Below are positions 9,637-21,274 of a stretch of DNA of 64,000 bases, one piece after another (within the stretch, counting starts at the first letter, position 1; each line of letters begins with the position of its first letter). The position numbers and the translations under genes are program-made. The stretch lies in the NCBI GenBank assembly GCA_019637685.1, contig JAHBVF010000027.1, positions 1-64,000 of the forward strand, in the 5' to 3' direction. The notes beneath the pieces are model-generated. The model searched no databases, was not told where the DNA came from, and worked only from the letters and a program-made list of their open reading frames with translations. Origin of the DNA: Caldilineaceae bacterium (lineage in GTDB: Bacteria > Chloroflexota > Anaerolineae > Caldilineales > Caldilineaceae).

Positions 9637-11322
9637 ATGAGCGATACCCGAATCATTTACTCTATGCACAAAGTGGGCAAGACCTATCCGCCCCAAAACA
9701 AAGTTCTGCGCGACATCAGCCTCTCTTTCTACTACGGTGCCAAAATCGGCGTGCTGGGGCTGAACGGCGCGGGCAAGTCCACCCTCCTCAAAATTATGGC
9801 CGGGCTGATGGACGACGAACACGAGGGCGAGACGAGTCTTCTCGAAGGCTTCAGCCGGGGCTATCTGCCCCAGGAGCCGCAGTTGGATGAGTCCAAGACT
9901 GTGCGCGAGATTGTGGAAGAGGGCGCACAGGAGACAGTGGACGCGCTGCGGGAGTTCGACGAAATCAATATGCGCTTCGGCGAAGACCTCTCCCCGGACG
10001 AGATGGACGCCCTCATCCAGCGCCAGGGCGAAGTGCAGGACAAACTGGACGCGCTCAACGCCTGGGACCTGGACAGCCGTCTGGAACTGGCTATGGACGC
10101 GCTGCGCTGTCCGCCTCCAGAAACGTCTGTGGCTATCCTTTCCGGTGGCGAGCGGCGGCGGGTGGCTTTGACCCGGCTCCTCCTGAAAAAGCCGGATATT
10201 CTGCTGTTGGACGAGCCGACCAACCATCTGGACGCGGAGTCGGTGGCCTGGCTGGAACGCCATTTGCAGGACTACGAGGGCACTGTCATCGCCATCACCC
10301 ACGACCGCTACTTTCTGGACAATGTGGCGGGCTGGATTCTGGAATTGGACCGGGGCTACGGCATCCCCTGGAAGGGCAACTACACCTCCTGGCTGGAACA
10401 GAAGCAGCAGCGTCTGGCCCAAGAGGAGAAAGCTGAAAGCGCCCGCCAGAAGACGTTACAGCGGGAGCTGGCCTGGACAAAAATGTCGCAACAGGCCCAG
10501 CAGACCAAACGCAAATCCCGCATCAACGCCTACAACGATCTGCTTTCACAAGAGGTGGAGAAGGCGCGGGAGGAGCGGGAAATCTACATCCCGCCCGGCC
10601 CTCGCCTGGGCGATGTGGTCATCCACGCCGAGGGCATTGCCAAAGGCTACGGCGACCGGTTGCTCTACGAAAATGTGACCTTTGATGTGCCTGCCGGCGC
10701 GATCATCGGCATTATCGGTCCCAACGGCGCGGGCAAGACGACGCTCTTTCGGATGATCACAGGCGACGAGCAGCCCGACAAGGGCACAATGACCGTCGGC
10801 AGCACCGTGCAACTGGCCCACGTGGACCAGAGCCGGGACGCGCTCGACCCGGACAAAACCGTCTGGCAGGAGATTTCCGAGGGCAATGAGCAGATGAAAC
10901 TGGGCGACCGGATGGTGAACAGCCGGGCGTACGTCTCCCGCTTCACCTTTGGCGGCACAGACCAGCAGAAGAAGGTGGGAACCCTCTCCGGTGGCGAGCG
11001 CAATCGGGTCCACCTGGCCAAGCTGCTCAAAAGTGGGGCGAATGTGATTCTGCTGGATGAGCCAAGCAACGATCTGGACGTGAATACCCTGCGTGCCCTG
11101 GAAGACGCGCTGGAGACCTTCGCGGGCACGGCACTGGTCATCTCCCATGACCGCTGGTTTCTGGACCGCATCGCCACCCACATAATCGCCTTTGAAGGGG
11201 AGAGCGAAGTGCGCTGGTTCCCTGGCAACTACAGCGAATACGAGGAAGACCGGCGCAAGCGTCTGGGACCGGCCGCGGATCGACCGCACCGGCTGACCTA
11301 TCGAAAATTGAGTCGGGCGTAG
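9637..11322 (+). CDS. ettA: Energy-dependent translational throttle ABC-F ATPase EttA
   Basis: 561 aa, close to the usual 555. The ATG at 9637 gives the standard EttA N-terminus (YSMHKVGKTYPP); longer upstream readings are non-coding. Two ABC domains: Walker A GLNGAGKST (near 47) and GPNGAGKTT (near 360), signatures LSGGERRRV and LSGGERNRV, Walker B DEPTNHLD and DEPSNDLD. No transmembrane segments. The linker carries the EttA-specific IYIPPGPRLGD. EttA binds the ribosomal E site and gates elongation by ATP/ADP ratio. It stands alone between a terminator and a small membrane gene. Confidence 0.93.
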   Translation: MSDTRIIYSMHKVGKTYPPQNKVLRDISLSFYYGAKIGVLGLNGAGKSTLLKIMAGLMDDEHEGETSLLEGFSRGYLPQEPQLDESKTVREIVEEGAQETVDALREFDEINMRFGEDLSPDEMDALIQRQGEVQDKLDALNAWDLDSRLELAMDALRCPPPETSVAILSGGERRRVALTRLLLKKPDILLLDEPTNHLDAESVAWLERHLQDYEGTVIAITHDRYFLDNVAGWILELDRGYGIPWKGNYTSWLEQKQQRLAQEEKAESARQKTLQRELAWTKMSQQAQQTKRKSRINAYNDLLSQEVEKAREEREIYIPPGPRLGDVVIHAEGIAKGYGDRLLYENVTFDVPAGAIIGIIGPNGAGKTTLFRMITGDEQPDKGTMTVGSTVQLAHVDQSRDALDPDKTVWQEISEGNEQMKLGDRMVNSRAYVSRFTFGGTDQQKKVGTLSGGERNRVHLAKLLKSGANVILLDEPSNDLDVNTLRALEDALETFAGTALVISHDRWFLDRIATHIIAFEGESEVRWFPGNYSEYEEDRRKRLGPAADRPHRLTYRKLSRA

Positions 11323-11391
11323 CATATTTTGTATAGCGCTGGTTGGGGCGTTATTTGGCTGCTGGGGCGATTTTTGTAATCAAGATGTGAT

Positions 11392-11441
11392 GCGTGAAAC
11401 GTGAGGTGCTGATGGGTGATCTCGCGTTTCACGTATCTGGG
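11392..11441. repeat. Imperfect inverted repeat (GCGTGAAACGTGAG)
   Basis: A 14-bp arm with a single mismatch pairs with CTCGCGTTTCACGT 22 bp later, about 70 bp downstream of ettA. Similar motifs (taacgcgaaa, tttcacgtttt) recur at 16901-16951. It could act as the ettA transcript end but lacks a T-run. Confidence 0.4.
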
Positions 11442-11567
11442 CAGACGCGATAGGGTATCTTGCATCAGGCAAGAATCACTCGCGAGGAATGGGGGTAGTT
11501 GTGACGACAAAGTGGGATAAATCCCCTCTCGCCAAGGGGCGACCTCGTAGTTGACGGGATAGGCCAG

Positions 11568-11843
11568 ATGTCTGATGAAAATATGCAACTACTATTCGCA
11601 GCTATGATCGCTCTGACAGGCACTGTGCTTGGAGCATATAGAACCTTCGTTGCCTGGTGGATGCCGGACCAACATATGGAGCATCTGAAATGGTGGTCAC
11701 GTTTTTATAGAGGCTGGTCGCCAGACGGGGAGAAATGGTGGAGTTCAGAGGTTAACTTCTGGATTATGCGCTTTGTATTTACACTCTTTTTCCTATTCAA
11801 CATTTATGCTCTTTTTTTGCTTGCTAGCTTCCTTGCTGATTAA
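11568..11843 (+). CDS. Small two-helix membrane protein, unknown
   Basis: 91 aa. Two hydrophobic helices at about 8-30 and 68-88 flank a Trp-rich loop (PDQHMEHLKWWSRFYRGWSPDGEKWWSSEVNFW contains seven Trp). I do not recognise the family. The Shine-Dalgarno is weak. The base composition is more AT-rich than its ABC-F neighbours. It is a plausible real gene on the basis of TM pattern and aromatic loop, but it could be a remnant. Confidence 0.5.
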   Translation: MSDENMQLLFAAMIALTGTVLGAYRTFVAWWMPDQHMEHLKWWSRFYRGWSPDGEKWWSSEVNFWIMRFVFTLFFLFNIYALFLLASFLAD

Positions 11844-11985
11844 GGGGCATCGGGCTTCTACTGCACACGCAACTGGATATTCCGTGATTCTTGACGGAAC
11901 GAACTAAACCAACGCAACTATGAGTTTCTCGTTCTGACATCCCACTATCAACTCACCCTTACGCAACTCGAAGTACCCAATACAA

Positions 11986-13641
11986 ATGATCGCCCTCCAC
12001 CTCGACAACGTCTCCGTCACATACATCGCCGTTCCCATCTTCACTGGTCTCTCCTGGGAGGTCCACGACGACCGCTGCGTGGGGCTGGTGGGGCCGAACG
12101 GCGCGGGCAAGAGTACACTCCTGCGGCTGATGGCCGGGCGACTTCGCAGTGATTCGGGCTATCTCAACCGTAAGAGCGGGCTGACCGTCGGCTATTTGCG
12201 CCAGGAGCCGGACTTTGTAGGAGGACGCACTCTCTGGGAAGAGGCGATGACCGCTTCGGTAGAGCTGGCCGAGGTGGAGGCCAAGCTGGATGCCTGTGAG
12301 AAGCGGTTGGGCGACCCGGATGTCTATGGAGATGAAGCGAAACTGGCGGCTGTGCTGGCCGAGCAGGAGAAGCTGCTGGCCCAGTACGCGGAATTGGGCG
12401 GTCCCGCCTACGAAGGCAAAGTGCGTTCTGTCCTGGCGAAGTTGGGTTTTGGCGACGAAGCCAGTCTCGCCCTCTCCACCGACGTACTCAGCGGCGGTCA
12501 GAAGAAGCTGCTGGGGCTGGCAAAGCTGCTGATTATCGAGCCGGACCTGCTCCTGCTGGACGAGCCGGACAACCATCTGGACCTGGCGGGCAAGACTTTT
12601 CTGGAAGAGCTGATCCGGGGCTACAAAGGAGGCGTCGTCATCGTTTCCCACGACCGCTATCTGCTGGATGTGGTGGCCGACGAAATCGCCGATTTGGAAG
12701 ACGGGCGCATAACCGTCTATCCCGGCAACTATTCCGAATTCGCCTTTGAGAAGAAGACCCGACTCCTGCGCCAGCAGCAGATGTTCCAGATTCAGCAGCG
12801 GGAGATTTCCCGGCTGGAAGAGGCGGCCAAGCGCTTGCTGATTTGGGGGCGCACCTACGACAACCCCAAACTGATCATCCGGGGCAAGGCCATCCAGAAA
12901 CGCATCGAGCGCATCGACCGCATCGACAAGCCGGTGCTGGAACGGCGGCGCATGGGGCTGGAGCTGGAGGGCTGGCGGGGCAGCAACAAAGTTTTGCAGA
13001 TTCGGGACTTGGACAAAGTTTTCCCGGCTGCCGATGGGATGGACGAGAAGATTGTCCTGGCTGGGCTGGAACTGCTCATCTGGCACGGGGAGCGGGTGGG
13101 GCTGGTGGGTCCCAACGGCGCGGGCAAGTCGGTTCTCTTTCGCCTGCTCCTGGGCCAGGACGAACCCACCGGCGGCGAAATTGTCATCGGTCCCAGCGTG
13201 CGCACGGGCCACTACGCCCAGGAGCACGAAACCCTCGACTACAACACCACACTGCTGGATACAATGCGTCGCGCCGCGCCCCTCACCGAATCGACAGCCG
13301 TGGCCCTGCTCACGAAGTTCCTCTTCACCTACGAGCAGATTCGCTCCAAAGTCTCCACCCTCTCCGGCGGGGAGCGCAGCCGCCTGCAGATGGCCCTCCT
13401 CACTCTGACCGGGGCCAACTTTCTGCTGCTGGACGAACCGACCAACAATCTGGACATCGCGGCCGCGGAAGTGCTGGAAGAATCCCTGGCTGACTTCGAG
13501 GGAACCGTCTTCGTCATCTCCCACGACCGCTACTTTCTGGACCGGGTGGTCAGCCGTATCGTCGAACTGGACGAGGGCAGCCTGACCGACTATCCGGGCA
13601 ACTACAGTGACTATCAAGCGGCAGAGCGTTTGAACGCTTGA
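11986..13641 (+). CDS. ABC-F family ATPase (second paralogue)
   Basis: 551 aa, soluble tandem-ABC protein of the ribosome-associated ABC-F family; not EttA. Walker A GPNGAGKST near residue 39 and GPNGAGKSV near 378; signatures LSGGQKKLL and LSGGERSRL; Walker B DEPDNHLD (Asp replaces the usual Thr) and DEPTNNLD. A coiled, Gln/Arg-rich linker (about 245-320) joins the domains, as in ribosome-acting members. Its last codons (LNA) are read from a phased repeat that fills the gap to the next gene. Role in translation or antibiotic resistance cannot be told from sequence. Confidence 0.88.
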   Translation: MIALHLDNVSVTYIAVPIFTGLSWEVHDDRCVGLVGPNGAGKSTLLRLMAGRLRSDSGYLNRKSGLTVGYLRQEPDFVGGRTLWEEAMTASVELAEVEAKLDACEKRLGDPDVYGDEAKLAAVLAEQEKLLAQYAELGGPAYEGKVRSVLAKLGFGDEASLALSTDVLSGGQKKLLGLAKLLIIEPDLLLLDEPDNHLDLAGKTFLEELIRGYKGGVVIVSHDRYLLDVVADEIADLEDGRITVYPGNYSEFAFEKKTRLLRQQQMFQIQQREISRLEEAAKRLLIWGRTYDNPKLIIRGKAIQKRIERIDRIDKPVLERRRMGLELEGWRGSNKVLQIRDLDKVFPAADGMDEKIVLAGLELLIWHGERVGLVGPNGAGKSVLFRLLLGQDEPTGGEIVIGPSVRTGHYAQEHETLDYNTTLLDTMRRAAPLTESTAVALLTKFLFTYEQIRSKVSTLSGGERSRLQMALLTLTGANFLLLDEPTNNLDIAAAEVLEESLADFEGTVFVISHDRYFLDRVVSRIVELDEGSLTDYPGNYSDYQAAERLNA

Positions 13642-13690
13642 ACGCTCCAGCGTTCTACCGCTCCACCGCTCCATCGCTCCATCGCTCAGG
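13641..13690. repeat. Octamer tandem repeat CGCTCCAT between genes
   Basis: Units CGCTCCAC, CGCTCCAT, CGCTCCAT, CGCTCAGG repeat at 8-bp intervals, preceded by palindromic GAACGCT/AGCGTTC. The array starts in the last codons of the ABC-F gene and its last unit supplies the AGGAGG Shine-Dalgarno (13688-13694) of the next gene. Confidence 0.75.
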
Positions 13691-13700
13691 AGGTCCCCCA

Positions 13701-15050
13701 ATGTTCATTCGTTCATTACTCGCCCAGCGCGCCGCCCAGAACCGGCCTATCCGTGTCGGTATTATCGGCACGGGCAAATTTGGCGCGGGGCTGGTGGCGC
13801 AGATTTCCCAGATGCGCGGGATGGAAGTGTCCGTCATCGCCGACATCAACCTGGCCCACGCCCGCCACGCCTACACCTCCAGTCGGGTCCCCGCCGACGA
13901 AATCCGCGCCGCCGAGACGCTGGACGAGATGGAGGACGCCATCCGCGCTGGCAAACCGACGGTTGTAGAGGATGGCCTGCTCCTGGCCGCGTCCGAATCA
14001 GTGGATGTGATTGTGGAGGCCACGGGCATCCCGGATGTGGGCGCGAAAATGGCCTGGCACGCGCTCTCGGCCCGCAAGCACGTGGTGATGGTCAATGTGG
14101 AGGCGGATGTAACCGTCGGCGGCATTCTGCGCCGCCAGGCCGACGCCGCCGGTGTCGTCTATTCCATGGTGGATGGGGACCAGCCCGCCTGCACAATGCA
14201 TATGATCGACTGGGCGCGCACACTGGGCTTTGAGATTGTGGCCGCGGGCCGGGGCACAATCCTCTATGCCGACGACCCGGAGGGCACGCCGGACACGGTT
14301 CCCCAGCGTTTCGGCTTCAGCGACGAAGTGCTGGAGCGGCGCACCATCAATCTGAAAATGTTCAACTCTTTCCGGGACGGCACAAAAGCCCAGGTGGAGA
14401 TGACCGCCCTGGCCAACGCGGCCGGTCTTGTGCCGGATGTGCGGGGAATGCACGAGCCGTCGGTCAATCTGGCCGAGATTCCCCAGCGCTTCAGCCTGCG
14501 AGAAGAGGGCGGCCTGCTCTCCCGGCACGGCGTTGTAGAGCTTGCCAACAGCATCGCCCCGGATGGCAGCACAATGCTCCCCGATCCCCTGAAGATGGGC
14601 GTCTTTGCCGTCATCCGCACGGAACACCCCTTCACCGCCGAGGATCTGACCGGCTACATCGGCAAAGTCGGCGGCGACGGTCACAATTTTCTGCTCCATC
14701 GCCCCTATCATCTGGTGGCGGTGGAAGCGCCTATTTCCATTGCCGCGGCGGTGCTGCTGGGCCAGGCCACCGGCTCCTGTGCGCCTGTGCCCACGGCCGA
14801 GTGCATCACCGCGGCCAAGCGCGACCTGAAGGCGGGGGAAGCGCTGGACGGCGGCGGCGGCTACACAGTCAGCGGGCTGTGCGAGAAGGCGACAGTGGCC
14901 CGATCGGAAAATTTGCTGCCCCTGGGGCTGTCCGGCGGCGCAGTGTTGAAGCAGGACGTGGCCAAGGGACAGGCCATCACCTACGGAATGGTGGAGATCA
15001 GAGAAGACTCCTTTGTGGCGATGCTGAGGCGTATGCAGGATTCCATCTAG
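13701..15050 (+). CDS. COG4091-type NAD(P)-dependent dehydrogenase with C-terminal SAF domain
   Basis: 449 aa. The ATG at 13701 is set by an AGGAGG 6 bp upstream. An N-terminal Rossmann domain (VGIIGTGKFGAGLV, about 20-33) is followed by a homoserine-dehydrogenase-like catalytic region (RGTILYADDPEGTPDTV, VEMTALANAAG) and a C-terminal SAF domain (from about 370, LKAGEALDGGGGYTV). The group is annotated as predicted homoserine dehydrogenase with SAF domain; its actual substrate, likely a branched or hydroxylated sugar-acid derivative, is not established by this sequence. It follows the ABC-F gene by 60 bp. Confidence 0.85.
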   Translation: MFIRSLLAQRAAQNRPIRVGIIGTGKFGAGLVAQISQMRGMEVSVIADINLAHARHAYTSSRVPADEIRAAETLDEMEDAIRAGKPTVVEDGLLLAASESVDVIVEATGIPDVGAKMAWHALSARKHVVMVNVEADVTVGGILRRQADAAGVVYSMVDGDQPACTMHMIDWARTLGFEIVAAGRGTILYADDPEGTPDTVPQRFGFSDEVLERRTINLKMFNSFRDGTKAQVEMTALANAAGLVPDVRGMHEPSVNLAEIPQRFSLREEGGLLSRHGVVELANSIAPDGSTMLPDPLKMGVFAVIRTEHPFTAEDLTGYIGKVGGDGHNFLLHRPYHLVAVEAPISIAAAVLLGQATGSCAPVPTAECITAAKRDLKAGEALDGGGGYTVSGLCEKATVARSENLLPLGLSGGAVLKQDVAKGQAITYGMVEIREDSFVAMLRRMQDSI

Positions 15051-15245
15051 CGGGCCAATTGTGCTATGATTGGGGCGAAAAGCACTGGCATAGGTACGCA
15101 AGGCTGTGGAGTCTTCGACCTGTTGCCTATTCCCATGGACAACACAGACCATACAATTTGCCGCGTGGCAGGCCGGCAGCGCCAGTTCTTTATTGCGCGG
15201 CACGCGGGCAACCTCTCTTTCATCTCCCACTGCTGAGTGTCTTCT

Positions 15246-16868
15246 ATGAATTATGGCTTTGTAATCGACAACCGCAAGTGTATTGGCTGCCACGCCTGTT
15301 CCACCGCGTGCAAAGCCGAGAACGACGTGCCTCTTTCTGTCAACCGCACCTGGGTAAAATACGTGGAGACGGGCCTCTATCCCGACAGCCGCCGCCATTT
15401 TCAGGTGACCCGCTGCAACCACTGCGCCAACCCGCCCTGCGTGGGCATCTGTCCCGTTTCCGCCATGTACCAGCGTGCCGATGGCATTGTTGAATTCAAC
15501 AGCGATGCCTGTATCGGCTGTAAAGCCTGTATGCAGGCGTGTCCCTATGACGCCATCTACATCGACCCGGAGAGCCACACCGCGGCCAAGTGCCACTACT
15601 GCGCTCACCGGGTCGATTTGTCTTTAGAGCCGGCGTGCGTCGTTGTTTGCCCCGAACACGCCATCATTTCCGGGGATATGGACGATCCATCCTCGGAGAT
15701 CAGCCGCACCCTGGCCCGGCAGGACGTGACCGTGCGCAAGCCAGAACAGGGCACCGCGCCCAAATTGTTCTATATCGAGGGCAATATCGCATCCCTGCAC
15801 CCCACCGCCACCGAGCGCACGCCGGAAAGTTTTTTGTGGGCGGATGTGATTCCCCTGCACAGCGGACCGCAGGCCGCGGACAACGGGCGGCGTACGGCGC
15901 ACGAATCCTCGCCGCCCGCAACCCGCAATTCCCAAGGCCTGCCCGCGGCCGGCCCCATCCAATTCGGCGGACGAATGGCGGAACAGATGGTGCAGGTGGC
16001 CTACAATGCCCAGCATCTGATTCCCTGGCACTGGCCTGTGCCCGCCTATTTGGTCACAAAAGGCATCGGCAGCGGGCTATTTATGCTGTTGGCCCTGGGC
16101 GCAGGTCTGGGCCTCTTCCCGCTGGATGGGCTGACCGCCTCTGTTTTTGGCCTCTTTTCCCTGCTCTTCATTGCCATCACCACTGGCCTGCTGGTGTGGG
16201 ACCTGGAACGCCCAGAACGCTTCTTCACGATTTTAACCCGGCCCCAGTGGAAAAGCTGGCTGACCCGGGGCGCATTTCTGCTGGTGGGCTTTACGCTCAT
16301 CGCCGGAGACTGGTGGCTGATGGAGACGGTGGCCTATGCCTGGGGACGGGGCGCGCCGTTCCTGCGGGGGGGGCTGCTCTGGCTGGGGCTGCCCCTGGCC
16401 GCGGGTGTGGCCGTCTATACCGCATTTCTCTTCGGCCAGGCCGAGGGACGGGACCTCTGGCAGAGTACGCTGCTGCCCGTCCATCTGCTGATTCAGGCGC
16501 TGATGGTGGGCAGCGGTTTCGCCCTCTTCCTCGATCTCTTTATGCCCATTCCCGCGGAGCTGACGACAGTGGCCCGCATCACTTTTGGCGCTATGCTCCT
16601 GCTCGACCTGCTGGTAACACTGCTGGGTGAATACGGGATGCCCCACGCCAGCGAGGTGGCCGCGCGGGCTGCCCACGAGATCAGCCACGGCCGCTATCGC
16701 AACCACTACTGGTGGGGCAGCATCACCTTGGGCCACGCGGTGCCCCTCCTGCTCCTGTGGACGGGATTCCCAGTGTTGGCCGCCCTGGCCGCGCTCTGCG
16801 CTATCGCTGGCCTCTATTTCTACGAATACGCCTTTGTGATGGCCCCCCAAGAAATTGCGAATTCCTAG
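15246..16868 (+). CDS. Fused four-cluster ferredoxin and NrfD-type quinone-linked membrane protein
   Basis: 540 aa from the ATG at 15246 (a GTG three codons earlier is possible). Residues 1-165 carry four Cys groups: CIGCHACSTAC, CNHCANPPCVGICP, CIGCKACMQACP, and CHYCAH...CVVVCP, as in DmsB/PsrB/NrfC. A Pro/Ala linker follows (about 190-240). From about 245 to the end are eight or nine hydrophobic helices of the NrfD/PsrC family, which exchange electrons with quinones. These are normally separate subunits. With the molybdoenzyme 122 bp downstream it forms a three-part CISM-type respiratory complex in two genes. No signal peptide is seen, so the iron-sulfur half should face the cytoplasm. Confidence 0.9.
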   Translation: MNYGFVIDNRKCIGCHACSTACKAENDVPLSVNRTWVKYVETGLYPDSRRHFQVTRCNHCANPPCVGICPVSAMYQRADGIVEFNSDACIGCKACMQACPYDAIYIDPESHTAAKCHYCAHRVDLSLEPACVVVCPEHAIISGDMDDPSSEISRTLARQDVTVRKPEQGTAPKLFYIEGNIASLHPTATERTPESFLWADVIPLHSGPQAADNGRRTAHESSPPATRNSQGLPAAGPIQFGGRMAEQMVQVAYNAQHLIPWHWPVPAYLVTKGIGSGLFMLLALGAGLGLFPLDGLTASVFGLFSLLFIAITTGLLVWDLERPERFFTILTRPQWKSWLTRGAFLLVGFTLIAGDWWLMETVAYAWGRGAPFLRGGLLWLGLPLAAGVAVYTAFLFGQAEGRDLWQSTLLPVHLLIQALMVGSGFALFLDLFMPIPAELTTVARITFGAMLLLDLLVTLLGEYGMPHASEVAARAAHEISHGRYRNHYWWGSITLGHAVPLLLLWTGFPVLAALAALCAIAGLYFYEYAFVMAPQEIANS

Positions 16869-16990
16869 CGCACGCAGGCTCTCCATTCCGTTTCCTGCCT
16901 ATCGTAACGCGAAATTTAAGGCGTGAGAAGCGCTGAATGATTTCACGTTTTGCCGTCGAGAAGAATGACCCACTTTAGCGAGTATTGCCA

Positions 16991-19942
<2,952 letters not shown>

Positions 19943-20006
19943 TCTGCCTGATGGGCCATGAGATTTGGCGGAGGGGATTCGCTCGACATACCTCTGTATG
20001 CCTCTG

Positions 20007-21167
20007 TTAGAACTCGTGGGGTTCACCGGGGCGCAGGCCGACAGATGGACTAATTTCTCTGTCGGTCTGCCTGCTGTGCTGTGCGCCATTTTCCTCGTCC
20101 AGATAGCGGTTGCGGTAATAGAGCAGGGCCAGCAGCAGCAGAAATTGGAAGCCCGCGATGACAATCGCGGAGAACTGATCGAAATAGAAAACGAGCAGGT
20201 CCACAATCGTCAGGGCAACGAGCAGCCCCAAGTAGGAGAGGTTCACCCCCCGTTTTTCACGGCGAGCCACCAGAAGCAGACTTCCCGTAACCAGCGCCAC
20301 GCCTACTGCTCCTTCCAGAATCACCCGCATCACATACAGGAATATCTGATTGCTTCCAGCGTCCTGGCCGTTGGCGAGGAAGAGCCGCTCCATCTGCGCG
20401 CTGGTCGGCGTTTGGGGCAACAGCAGGGCCAGTTCTATCAGCGCGCCCAGCCCTAATAAGAGCAGCCCGGCTGTGATCCCTGCTTTCAGACGGCCAGGTG
20501 TCAACCAGCGATCGGCCCACTCTTCTGTCTGCGCCCGCCAGCGCTGCCAGCGTCCCCGGCGCACGGGAACCACCCGCACTTCGCCGCTCTGCAGAAAATC
20601 GAGAAGCGCCTGGGCCAGCCCCTTGTGGTTGGGGTGTTCGGCCTCGGCCTGCACCTGTTGCAGGCGTTCGACCAGTGCGGTCCGCTCTGCCGGGTCCAGG
20701 TCGTGATCCAGCACTTCCTGCAACATATCCAGCACCGCGTAGAGTTCGCCCCGGGTATCTGTGCCCTGCCGGTTGCGGGTGCGCTGATAGAGCAGCACCA
20801 CCAGCAGGAAGAAGGCGTAAATAATCGGCGCGGCCGGCGGGTAGAAGTAGTCGTTGCTCTGGGTGATGAACTTGCCCACTTCGTCGATGAAGAGACCCAC
20901 ACCCACGCCGCTGAGGATGCCCCCCGCATAGTAGACCCAGCGGTTGGCGTAGAGCAGGGGCAGCAACGCGGCCACAAAGAGCAGCAGCCCACCCCACAGC
21001 ACGTGGGCAATGTGCAGTTGGCTGTTGCCCAGTTGGGGATAGCCGGTCAGTTCCAGAAAGAGGCGGGTTCCTGTGACGGAAAGGGCGAAGCTGAGTAGAC
21101 TGAGGAGCAGGTAATTTTCCGCGCCGGGGCGTTTGACGGGCAAGTGAATTGGGGTGTGAGGTTTCAT
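20007..21167 (-). CDS. Multi-pass membrane protein, unknown
   Basis: 386 aa from the ATG at 21167. I count about eight hydrophobic helices: four in the first 130 residues (LLLSLLSFALSVTG, ILWGGLLLFVAALLPLLYA, GGILSGVGVGLFIDEVG, PIIYAFFLLVVLLY), a soluble helical middle (about 135-215, LDHDLDPAERTALVERLQQVQAEAEH), and four more towards the C-terminus. I do not recognise the family. The DEVGKFITQSNDYFYPPAAPIIY segment around residue 95 looks conserved and may be diagnostic. It is convergent with the molybdoenzyme and follows nadE on the same strand with about 110 bp between. Confidence 0.8.
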   Translation of the reverse strand: MKPHTPIHLPVKRPGAENYLLLSLLSFALSVTGTRLFLELTGYPQLGNSQLHIAHVLWGGLLLFVAALLPLLYANRWVYYAGGILSGVGVGLFIDEVGKFITQSNDYFYPPAAPIIYAFFLLVVLLYQRTRNRQGTDTRGELYAVLDMLQEVLDHDLDPAERTALVERLQQVQAEAEHPNHKGLAQALLDFLQSGEVRVVPVRRGRWQRWRAQTEEWADRWLTPGRLKAGITAGLLLLGLGALIELALLLPQTPTSAQMERLFLANGQDAGSNQIFLYVMRVILEGAVGVALVTGSLLLVARREKRGVNLSYLGLLVALTIVDLLVFYFDQFSAIVIAGFQFLLLLALLYYRNRYLDEENGAQHSRQTDREISPSVGLRPGEPHEF

Positions 21168-21274
21168 TGGAGAGAGAAGAGCCACTGGCGAACGCTGATA
21201 AACACGGACAGAAATGATGAAAACAATCGTTGCACCGGAGGTGAATGAGGCCGTCGGCGGTCAGCCGTCCGCGG

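Noticed and set aside
15065..15070. TATGAT as -10 box for the NrfC-NrfD gene
   Set aside because: No acceptable -35 at 16-18 bp and about 170 bp from the start; too weak to list.
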